The notes under the pieces: model-generated
What the model was told of the DNA's origin: nothing
What the model saw: only the letters and a program-made list of their open reading frames with translations
Database searches by the model: none
Shown: positions 1-4,897 of the stretch, piece after piece
How the letters are laid out: every line of letters starts with the position of its first letter
Numbering within the stretch: position 1 is the first letter of the stretch
Translations under genes and position numbers: made by a program
Assembly: GCA_029945495.1 (NCBI GenBank)
Contig: JAQSCR010000026.1
Coordinates: 1 to 5,650, forward strand
Origin: Pseudolabrys sp.
GTDB lineage: Bacteria; Pseudomonadota; Alphaproteobacteria; Rhizobiales; Xanthobacteraceae
Length of the DNA: 5,650 nucleotides
Direction of reading: 5' to 3'

Positions 1-963
1 GCCGCCGGCCTCCAGGTCGCGCGCGCATTGGCCGGCGTAAAAAGCTTCGATCATCGGCCGGCCGAATGGCCGCAAATGATAGGTGCCGGTGCCGGCGCGG
101 TCGGTGCGGCCGAACAGGCGGCCGCCCGCGGCGAATTCTTCCGGCCGCTCCAGCGACAGGAATAATTTGTCGGCGAGGCCGAGCGGCAGGCGCGACGCCG
201 CGCGCGTCTTCTCCGGCAATGCCGGGGCAAAGAAACCCTCAGCGTTTGCCAGCACGGTGCTCGGCAGCGTGACGATGACGGCATCGGCCGCGATGCCGCC
301 TTGCGCCGTCTCGATGCGCAGGCGTTTGCCGGCATGATCGATCCGCGTCACCGGGCAATCGAACAGCACCGGCACGCCGTCGCCATGCGCGGCAATCGCC
401 GTGCCGTAGCCTTGCAGCACGCGCCAGTTCACCTCGGTGTCGTCGTAATGCTCGAAATCGAGCGCCGACATGTGTTCGAGTTCGGTGCCGCTGATATAGG
501 TGCCGATGGCGGTGATGAGGCTATTCCAGCGGTTGCCGGGTTCGAGCCAAGCAGAAGCCGGCATGTCGTCGCCCGAATCCTTGCCAAAATCCTTGCGATT
601 GGCGACCGCCGCGCTCAGGCGCTCGAAAAATTGCTGCATCGCCTTGCCGAAATCATGCTGGTCGTTGAGCGGAAATGTGCTCGCCAGCGACGGTTGCGAC
701 CAGGGCGGCGCCGTTCTGTCGATGGTGCGGCCCTGTGCTTCGGCGATGGCGACCCATGGATTGCGGTCGGCCGAATGCAGCCAGCCGCAGCCGAGGTCGA
801 GCGCATATCCCGCCGCATTCGCGACAGTCCAGGCCCGTCCGCCGAGCCGCGACCGCGCCTCGATGATGAGGCATTCGACGCCGGCGTCACGCAGCCGCCG
901 TCCGGCGGCGATGCCGGCCGCGCCGCCGCCAATGATCGCAACCTCGGTATTGCTCGTGGTCAT
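1..963 (-). CDS. Flavin amine-oxidase-like FAD-dependent oxidoreductase (partial, C-terminus beyond left edge)
   Basis: The frame is open from an ATG at 963 down to base 1 (321 codons, no stop), so the 3' end lies outside the window. The N-terminus is a Rossmann FAD-binding fold: VAIIGGGAAGIAAG (residues 8-21, GxGxxG type), the ribose-binding acidic residue E35 after a short strand, then GGRAW (41-45), typical of flavin amine oxidases. LDLGCGWLHS...NPW (55-70) resembles the polyamine/monoamine oxidase segment next to the flavin. A second FAD-domain strand reads DAVIVTLP (227-234), and K266 in PLGLADKLFL sits where these enzymes keep the lysine near flavin N5. There is no signal peptide, so it is probably cytoplasmic. 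Such enzymes oxidise amines or related C-N/C-C bonds using FAD and oxygen; the substrate cannot be told. The family is usually a little over 400 residues, so roughly the last quarter, with the final FAD motif, is missing. The ribosome site is weak. It is divergent from the lactonase gene. Confidence 0.88.
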   Translation of the reverse strand, partial: MTTSNTEVAIIGGGAAGIAAGRRLRDAGVECLIIEARSRLGGRAWTVANAAGYALDLGCGWLHSADRNPWVAIAEAQGRTIDRTAPPWSQPSLASTFPLNDQHDFGKAMQQFFERLSAAVANRKDFGKDSGDDMPASAWLEPGNRWNSLITAIGTYISGTELEHMSALDFEHYDDTEVNWRVLQGYGTAIAAHGDGVPVLFDCPVTRIDHAGKRLRIETAQGGIAADAVIVTLPSTVLANAEGFFAPALPEKTRAASRLPLGLADKLFLSLERPEEFAAGGRLFGRTDRAGTGTYHLRPFGRPMIEAFYAGQCARDLEAGG

Positions 964-1007
964 GCTTGAAGCCTGCGGTTAGGGACGGGGTCGGCTTCGC
1001 CTATCAT

Positions 1008-1032
1008 GGAACCCTGCGGAATTCATCTCGTT
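1008..1032 (+). promoter_or_regulatory. Candidate EcfG general-stress promoter for the lactonase gene
   Basis: GGAAC (1008-1012), a 16-bp spacer, then CGTT (1029-1032). This is an exact match to the alphaproteobacterial EcfG/SigT consensus GGAAC-N16/17-CGTT. Transcription would start near 1039-1041 and give a leader of about 138 nt before the ATG at 1178. The match is seen directly; its activity is inferred. Confidence 0.62.
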
Positions 1033-1034
1033 CC
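1010..1034 (-). promoter_or_regulatory. Candidate EcfG-like promoter for the FAD oxidoreductase (back-to-back with the plus-strand one)
   Basis: Read on the minus strand, GGAAC (1034-1030) is followed by a 16-bp spacer and GGTT (1013-1010), one mismatch from the EcfG -10 element CGTT. Its -35 overlaps the -10 of the plus-strand promoter and vice versa, because GGAAC and GTTCC form an inverted repeat. Transcription would start near 1003 and leave a leader of about 40 nt before the ATG at 963. Confidence 0.5.
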
Positions 1035-1075
1035 CTCGCATCTCGCCGTTCGATTCGAATATTCCGGCGTGGGCC

Positions 1076-1133
1076 GCTTGCTTCGGCATTGGCGGCGGTG
1101 TCCACGCTCGCGTACATCTATACCGAAGCAGGC
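1076..1133 (+). promoter_or_regulatory. Stem-loop in the 5' leader of the lactonase gene
   Basis: Bases 1076-1086 pair with 1123-1133 in an 11-bp stem that includes one G-U pair. The perfect core is TGCTTCGG against CCGAAGCA. The loop is 36 nt. It lies inside the long leader predicted from the promoter at 1008 and ends about 26 nt before the ribosome site. No T-run follows, so it is not an obvious terminator. A role in mRNA stability or translation is possible, but the stem could be incidental. Confidence 0.35.
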
Positions 1134-1177
1134 CGCGCGACGCGGCTCAAGTGTCTCTCAAGGAACGGTGTTTGAAA

Positions 1178-2218
1178 ATGACGTCAGCGGATACGACCAG
1201 CTTCGTCTATGTCGGAAATTCGGATAGCCAGAATGTATCCGTCTTCAGGCTCCATGCCGACGGCGGCCTCGAGGCGGTGGAAACCGTCGCCGTCCCCGGT
1301 CCGGACAGGCCAGGCGGTTCGCTGCCGATGGCGGTCAGTCCGGACAAGAAGCGATTGTTTGTCGGCCTGCGCAATGAGCCTTATTCGGTCGTCACATTCG
1401 CCATCGATGTGGCGTCCGGAAAATTAACGCACATCGGCAGCGGGCCGCTTGCCGATTCGATGTGTTGCATCACGCCGGATCGCACCGGGCGTTTCCTGCT
1501 GGCGGCATCCTATGGCGGCAACAAGGTCACGGTCAGTCCGATCGGCGCCGATGGCGTGGTCGGCGAGACCCGCCAGACAGTTGCGACCGAGCCGAACGCG
1601 CATTGCGTCATCGTCGATCCGACCAACCGCTTTGTGCTCAACAGCAGTCTCGGCGGCGATGTCGTGCACATGCATCGCTTCGATGCCGACACCGGCCGGC
1701 TGTCGCCGAACGCGCCGCCGGCCGTCCCGGTCCAAGCCAAAAGCGGGCCGCGTCATCTGGTGCTTTCGCCGGACCGCGAATTTGTCTATCTGCTCAACGA
1801 ACTCTCGGCCACGATCGACGTGTTTCCCTATGACGCCGCGAGCGGAACGCTGCGCGCGCCGACGCAGACGATCAGTGCCTTGCCGGCGGATTTTGCCGGA
1901 ACGCCGTGGGCAGCCGACATTCATCTGACGCCGGACGGCCGGCTCCTCTATGCCTCCGAGCGCACCACCAGCACATTGGCGGCGTTTCGCGTTGAGCATG
2001 CCACCGGCGCGCTGACGGCGATTGCCAGCTACCCGACCGAAAAACAGCCGCGCGCTTTCGCCATCGACACGTCGGGCCGTTTTCTTGTCTCGGTTGGCCA
2101 ATTGTCGGATCGTCTGTCGATCCATGCGATCGATCGCGACAGTGGCGCGCTCAGGAGATTGAAGGACTATCCGGTCGGCAAAAATCCGAACTGGGTCGAG
2201 ATCGTCTCACTGCTTTAA
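1178..2218 (+). CDS. pgl: 6-phosphogluconolactonase, 7-bladed beta-propeller (YbhE/Pgl-type lactonase)
   Basis: This 346-residue protein should hydrolyse 6-phosphogluconolactone to 6-phosphogluconate, the second step of the oxidative pentose phosphate pathway, in the cytoplasm; there is no signal peptide. The sequence is a run of propeller blades, each with a SPDxxxxxVG/YxxN-like strand pattern. It carries landmarks I recall from E. coli YbhE: SGPRHLVLSP (189-198), NEL (207-209), WAADIHLTPDGR (244-255), PTEKQPRAF (286-294) and a C-terminal GKNPNWV. E. coli Pgl is 331 residues, so the length fits. The frame extends upstream to a GTG at 1151, but AAGGA at 1160-1164 falls inside that extension. 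It supports the ATG at 1178 (13 nt spacing) or a TTG at 1172 (7 nt); I prefer the ATG. The gene lies behind a consensus EcfG promoter and converges on the glycosyltransferase. Other lactonases of the same fold act on different sugar lactones, so substrate assignment is by similarity. Confidence 0.87.
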   Translation: MTSADTTSFVYVGNSDSQNVSVFRLHADGGLEAVETVAVPGPDRPGGSLPMAVSPDKKRLFVGLRNEPYSVVTFAIDVASGKLTHIGSGPLADSMCCITPDRTGRFLLAASYGGNKVTVSPIGADGVVGETRQTVATEPNAHCVIVDPTNRFVLNSSLGGDVVHMHRFDADTGRLSPNAPPAVPVQAKSGPRHLVLSPDREFVYLLNELSATIDVFPYDAASGTLRAPTQTISALPADFAGTPWAADIHLTPDGRLLYASERTTSTLAAFRVEHATGALTAIASYPTEKQPRAFAIDTSGRFLVSVGQLSDRLSIHAIDRDSGALRRLKDYPVGKNPNWVEIVSLL

Positions 2219-2225
2219 ACTACGG

Positions 2226-2245
2226 CCTCCGCCTCACGGCGGCGG
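2226..2245. terminator. GC-rich hairpin between convergent genes, possible bidirectional terminator
   Basis: An 8-bp stem with one mismatch (2226-2233 with 2238-2245; perfect inner CCGCC/GGCGG) closes a TCAC loop. It spans the 15-bp gap and the last codons of the glycosyltransferase gene. There is no T-run on either strand, so intrinsic termination is uncertain. Position is the main argument. Confidence 0.3.
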
Positions 2246-3880
2246 TTCGGTCACCAGTTTGGGCGTCGGACCGCTGCCGCGCAGGTCATAGACGCGCGCG
2301 AACACGACGCCTTCGCGTTCGATATCGACCATGATCGGCGCCTTCAGATATTCGCAATAGTAAGCGCCGACCGCCATCGCGAAGTCGGCCTGCTTCTCGT
2401 CGAACGTCGTTTCGAAATCCGGGCCGAGTTCGACTTGCGCGGCCGCCTGCGGGCCGCAGATCGCCACGATCCAGCGGCGGCCCTTGGGCGGATGGTCGAC
2501 GCCCGCGGCGAGCCGATGGCGCAGTTCATCGGCGGCTTGTTTGAACGCCAGCCCCCAATAGTCCAGCATGAAGTTGTGTTGCGCCTCCCGGACACCGCCG
2601 GCAAAGGCGTTGAAGCTGACATACTGATAAGGATGCAGCCGCACCATTTCGATCATCGGCAGCGAAATGCCGCCGACGAAGACGGCACACACCGCGGCGA
2701 TCGCCAGCTTGCCGTAAGCGCGGGCGCGCGCGAACAACCAGCCGAAAGCGAGCCCGCCGGCGGCGGCGAACGGCGGCGCCACGAAGACGAAATGGCGAAG
2801 GCCATTATAGAAAGCCGGATGCGACGCGATCGCCAGAACGATCGGCAATAGAACAGCGACGGCGAGTGCGAACAGCGCCGCGCGCCGGTTCAGCGGCAGG
2901 CGGCCGCGTATCAGCACGGCGACAATCCCGATAAGGCCGGCGAGGCCGAGCGCCAGCATGACGATGGGCAGCTTGAGCGCGAATAACTCCGGCAAATATG
3001 AAATCGGCATGTCGGGCACCGAGATCAATTTGCCGTTGAATAGTTCTTTCCAGGGCTTCTCGAAAAACTTGTCGAAATATTCCGCCGCGTCGAGCGGATT
3101 GAGCGGCGACAGCACCGACCACGGCCACAGCAGCCCCATGATCAGGTAGCCGAGCGCGACCGATGGCAACATGATCAAGATAAATTGTCCGGCCCGTTGC
3201 GCGGCGGTTTTCCAGGCGCCGGCCTGCATTTCGGTGGCGACGATCAGCAGCAGGGCGGCGAGCGCGTAGGGCGCCGCGACCGCGGCGAGAATGCGTGAGC
3301 CGAAAGCCAGTCCCAATCCGACGCCAAGGAAGGCCACGATGCGCACCGACGGCCGCGGGTATTCCTCGAGCGCGCGCACGATGCCGAGCAGCAACACCGC
3401 CATGGCGGTGGCGAATGGCGCGTCCTTCGGATTGATGAACATGTGGCCGTAAAACAGCGGGCAGGCCGCCAGCAAAATCAGCGCGGCGCAGCCGGCAACC
3501 GGTCCGCCGAGTTTGCGGCCGAGGCGCCAGGTGATGAACAGGCCGACGATGCCGATAATTGCGCCGACCAAGCGGCGCGTCTCGAACAAGGTGAACGGCA
3601 GAACCTTGGCAGCGAGCGCCGCCGCCATGTCGAAGCCGCCGCCATATTTGTACAGATTGACGAAGGAGAGTGCGCGCGTGTCCGTAAAGCCCGAGCCGTA
3701 AAGCTGGAGCAGCAGGTCGCCATATTGCGAATGGGTGTAGTCGTCCCAGCCGAGGCCATAGTCCCGGAAGGTGACGGCCGCGATGAGCGCGACCGTCACC
3801 AGAACCAGGATGGCTAGAATATCGGCCGAGACAGCGATCTTGCGGCCGGCCAAGTTTTCAGCCGACCGCATGCCGGACAT
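2234..3880 (-). CDS. GT-C fold membrane glycosyltransferase, family 39 / ArnT-like
   Basis: This 548-residue protein has about 10-11 hydrophobic helices (for example near 18-36, 104-119, 128-147, 156-170, 231-253, 303-323, 335-352, 363-383, 391-408) and a soluble C-terminal part from about 411. That is the plan of GT-C enzymes, which move a sugar from a polyprenyl-phosphate donor to an acceptor on the outer face of the inner membrane. GWDD (44-47), in the first loop after helix 1, supplies the acidic residues expected at the catalytic site. FINPKDAPFA (148-157) and the later HPYQYVSFN (416-424) with DYWG (440-443) are motifs I associate with the PMT_2/ArnT-like group. Donor and acceptor (lipid A, other glycans or protein) cannot be read from sequence. 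It starts 19 bp after the sodB stop with hardly any Shine-Dalgarno sequence, which suggests co-transcription and perhaps translational coupling. A second ATG three codons in (3871) is an alternative start. Confidence 0.8.
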   Translation of the reverse strand: MSGMRSAENLAGRKIAVSADILAILVLVTVALIAAVTFRDYGLGWDDYTHSQYGDLLLQLYGSGFTDTRALSFVNLYKYGGGFDMAAALAAKVLPFTLFETRRLVGAIIGIVGLFITWRLGRKLGGPVAGCAALILLAACPLFYGHMFINPKDAPFATAMAVLLLGIVRALEEYPRPSVRIVAFLGVGLGLAFGSRILAAVAAPYALAALLLIVATEMQAGAWKTAAQRAGQFILIMLPSVALGYLIMGLLWPWSVLSPLNPLDAAEYFDKFFEKPWKELFNGKLISVPDMPISYLPELFALKLPIVMLALGLAGLIGIVAVLIRGRLPLNRRAALFALAVAVLLPIVLAIASHPAFYNGLRHFVFVAPPFAAAGGLAFGWLFARARAYGKLAIAAVCAVFVGGISLPMIEMVRLHPYQYVSFNAFAGGVREAQHNFMLDYWGLAFKQAADELRHRLAAGVDHPPKGRRWIVAICGPQAAAQVELGPDFETTFDEKQADFAMAVGAYYCEYLKAPIMVDIEREGVVFARVYDLRGSGPTPKLVTEPPP

Positions 3881-3899
3881 CAGAGAATATCCGAGGATG

Positions 3900-4502
3900 T
3901 TACTTGGTCGCGGCTTCGAACTGGGCTTCGACGTATTCCCAGTTCACCAGGTGATCGAGGAAGGCCTTCAGATAATCCGGGCGGCGATTGCGGTAGTCGA
4001 TGTAGTAGGAATGCTCCCACACGTCGCAGCCGAGGATCGGCGCCGCGCCGTTGACCAGCGGATTTTCGCCGTTCGGGGTCTTGGAGATGGCGAGCTTGCC
4101 GCCTTTGACTTCGATCCAGGCCCAGCCCGAGCCGAACTGGCCGACGCCGGCCGCGGCGAAGTCGGTTTTCATCTTTTCGAGGCCGCCGAGATCCTTGTCG
4201 ATCGCAGCCTTCAGCCTGCCAGGAAGCTTGTCGCCGCCGCCGTTCGGCTTCATCCACTGCCAGAAATGCAGATGGTTGTAGTGCTGGCCGGCATTGTTGA
4301 AGAGGCCGGCGTTCTTGCCGTGCGAACCTTTCACGATCTCTTCGAGCGACTTGCCTTCGAGGCCGCTGCCTTCGAGCAGCTTGTTGCCGTTGTCGACATA
4401 GGCCTTGTGGTGCTTGTCGTGGTGATATTCGAGCGTCTCGCGCGACATGTAGGGCGCCAGGGCGTCATAGGAATAGGGCAGCTCGGGCAGCTTGAATGAC
4501 AT
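3900..4502 (-). CDS. sodB: Superoxide dismutase, Fe-type (SodB)
   Basis: This 200-residue cytoplasmic enzyme converts superoxide to oxygen and hydrogen peroxide. All four metal ligands are visible: H27 (in EYHHDKHH), H77 (in QHYNH), and D160 and H164 in the family signature DVWEHSYY (160-167). The outer-sphere glutamine that hydrogen-bonds the metal-bound solvent is Q73, in NNAGQ, its place in Fe-SODs. The position where Mn-SODs carry it is a glycine (G145 in TPNGENPL). This argues for iron, although some enzymes of this type accept both metals. The length equals the family norm. The frame extends six codons upstream to a GTG at 4520, but a strong AGGAGG lies within that extension 5 nt before the ATG at 4502, so I place the start there. 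A near-consensus EcfG promoter lies upstream, and a glycosyltransferase follows 19 bp downstream. Confidence 0.97.
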   Translation of the reverse strand: MSFKLPELPYSYDALAPYMSRETLEYHHDKHHKAYVDNGNKLLEGSGLEGKSLEEIVKGSHGKNAGLFNNAGQHYNHLHFWQWMKPNGGGDKLPGRLKAAIDKDLGGLEKMKTDFAAAGVGQFGSGWAWIEVKGGKLAISKTPNGENPLVNGAAPILGCDVWEHSYYIDYRNRRPDYLKAFLDHLVNWEYVEAQFEAATK

Positions 4503-4507
4503 CAGTT

Positions 4508-4513
4508 CCTCCT
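4508..4513 (-). promoter_or_regulatory. Strong Shine-Dalgarno of sodB that fixes its start
   Basis: AGGAGG on the minus strand, 5 nt before the ATG at 4502. It lies inside the longer frame that begins with GTG at 4520, which makes that longer start unlikely. Confidence 0.88.
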
Positions 4514-4557
4514 CGGTCACAAAAAACGATTGGTCCGGAAATGCCGGTCTGTGATTG

Positions 4558-4583
4558 AACCCGGCGCATCCCTTGCGAGTTCC
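4558..4583 (-). promoter_or_regulatory. Candidate EcfG-like promoter for sodB
   Basis: On the minus strand, GGAAC (4583-4579), a 17-bp spacer, then GGTT (4561-4558): one mismatch from GGAAC-N16/17-CGTT. Transcription would start near 4551, about 50 nt before the sodB ATG. The -10 variant is the same as in the minus-strand promoter at 1010-1034. No better sigma-70 site stands out in this interval. Confidence 0.5.
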
Positions 4584-4646
4584 TCAATGAGTTAATTAGG
4601 CGCTGGCGCGGGCCGGGGCAACTTCCGCGGCTGTGATCGGCACGAA

Positions 4647-4695
4647 AGCCTCGTGGTTTGGCGGAGGGCTGAACGAATTGTCGCCAACCGAGGCT
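4647..4695. repeat. Imperfect inverted repeat / stem-loop in the intergenic region
   Basis: AGCCTCG (4647-4653) pairs with CGAGGCT (4689-4695). The pairing continues inward through 4655-4663 with 4682-4688, with three single-base bulges on the 5' arm, giving about 14 pairs and an 18-nt loop. It is too far from both genes to be a ribosome-site structure. It could be part of a small RNA, a dispersed palindromic element or a relic terminator; nothing here decides between them. Confidence 0.4.
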
Positions 4696-4709
4696 CAAAG
4701 GACCGGAAA

Positions 4710-4733
4710 AGGGCCCTGGAGCGGCTTGGCCCT
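4710..4733 (-). terminator. Possible weak terminator on the minus strand
   Basis: AGGGCC (4710-4715) pairs with GGCCCT (4728-4733) across a 12-nt loop. Read on the minus strand, the 3' arm runs into a short TTTT (4710-4707), the form of a weak intrinsic terminator. It would end leftward transcripts coming from the AT-rich block before they reach sodB. The T-run is short, so confidence is low. Confidence 0.25.
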
Positions 4734-4753
4734 GCCAACAGCGTTAATAATGT

Positions 4754-4782
4754 TTGAAGGCATTTATTTTAAATTTTACCAT
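4754..4782 (+). promoter_or_regulatory. Candidate sigma-70 promoter for the membrane-protein gene
   Basis: TTGAAG (4754-4759), a 17-bp spacer, then TACCAT (4777-4782), each matching 4 of 6 housekeeping-consensus bases. The predicted start is near 4789, inside the palindrome at 4784-4802, with a leader of about 108 nt. A second, weaker option is TTGCTG (4822-4827), 17 bp, TATTTT (4845-4850), which would give a leader of about 40 nt. Confidence 0.38.
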
Positions 4783-4846
4783 TAATTGTTAGTCTGACAA
4801 TTGCTAGAAAGTGATAATTCCTTGCTGGAATAACGGGTTACCATTA
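4776..4846 (+). repeat. 9-bp direct repeat TTACCATTA, two copies 62 bp apart
   Basis: TTACCATTA occurs at 4776-4784 and again at 4838-4846; the match extends to 11 of 12 bases. The start-to-start distance of 62 bp is close to six helical turns. The first copy overlaps the -10 of the upstream promoter option, and the second overlaps the -10 of the downstream option. Confidence 0.4.
4784..4802. promoter_or_regulatory. 19-bp near-perfect palindrome, candidate repressor operator
   Basis: AATTGTTAGTCTGACAATT has 8 of 9 symmetric pairs matching around a central T at 4793; the one mismatch is T4790/G4796. It covers the predicted transcription start of the membrane-protein gene and lacks a T-run, so it looks like an operator for a dimeric regulator rather than a terminator. 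The size and symmetry suit MarR- or GntR-type regulators, but I cannot name the protein. Confidence 0.45.
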
Positions 4847-4897
4847 TTTTTACGGCCTCTCGTCAGGCTGCGGATATAGCGGAGCATCGAGGCGAAT

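Larger units (their letters stand above)
964..1177. other. Divergent intergenic region between the FAD oxidoreductase and the lactonase
   Basis: This 214-bp region separates two outward-facing genes. It contains back-to-back EcfG-like promoters at 1008-1034, a small inverted repeat CGCCG/CGGCG (1044-1048 and 1065-1069) around an ATTCGAAT core, a longer stem-loop at 1076-1133, and the ribosome-binding region of the lactonase at 1160-1164. The short reading frames across it have no recognisable protein sequence, and I take them as chance. Confidence 0.7.
4503..4897. other. Divergent intergenic region between sodB and the membrane-protein gene
   Basis: This 395-bp stretch has no credible protein-coding gene. 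The sodB-proximal half is GC-rich and holds the sodB ribosome site, an EcfG-like promoter and two inverted repeats. The half nearest the membrane-protein gene is strikingly AT-rich: about 32% G+C over 4741-4860, far below the rest of the window. That part carries the promoter, palindrome and direct repeat listed separately. The change of base composition fits a regulatory region rather than transferred coding DNA. Confidence 0.75.

Noticed and set aside
301..969. 222-codon plus-strand reading frame opposite the FAD oxidoreductase
   Set aside because: It is antisense to a gene with clear FAD-binding motifs, and its own translation is Arg/Ala/His-rich without any recognisable pattern. Long antisense frames are common at this G+C content.
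1151..1177. Upstream GTG start for pgl (nine extra residues)
   Set aside because: The likely Shine-Dalgarno AAGGA is inside the extension, and the propeller starts at FVYVGN, shortly after the ATG at 1178. A TTG at 1172 remains possible.
1424..2125. 233-codon minus-strand frame within pgl
   Set aside because: It is a shadow of the lactonase; the translation is Arg/Gly-rich with no family features, while the plus strand encodes conserved propeller blades.
3771..4499. 242-codon plus-strand frame across sodB and the glycosyltransferase start
   Set aside because: It lies almost wholly antisense to sodB, whose metal ligands are all in place. The Val/Glu/Ala-rich translation is what the complement of sodB codons gives.
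4503..4520. Upstream GTG start for sodB (six extra residues)
   Set aside because: The strong AGGAGG lies inside this extension at ideal spacing from the ATG at 4502, and family members begin at M-S/T-F-x-L-P.
4813..4818. GATAAT as the -10 of the membrane-protein promoter with CTGACA (4794-4799) as -35
   Set aside because: Both hexamers match well, but the spacer is only 13 bp, too short for a sigma-70 promoter.
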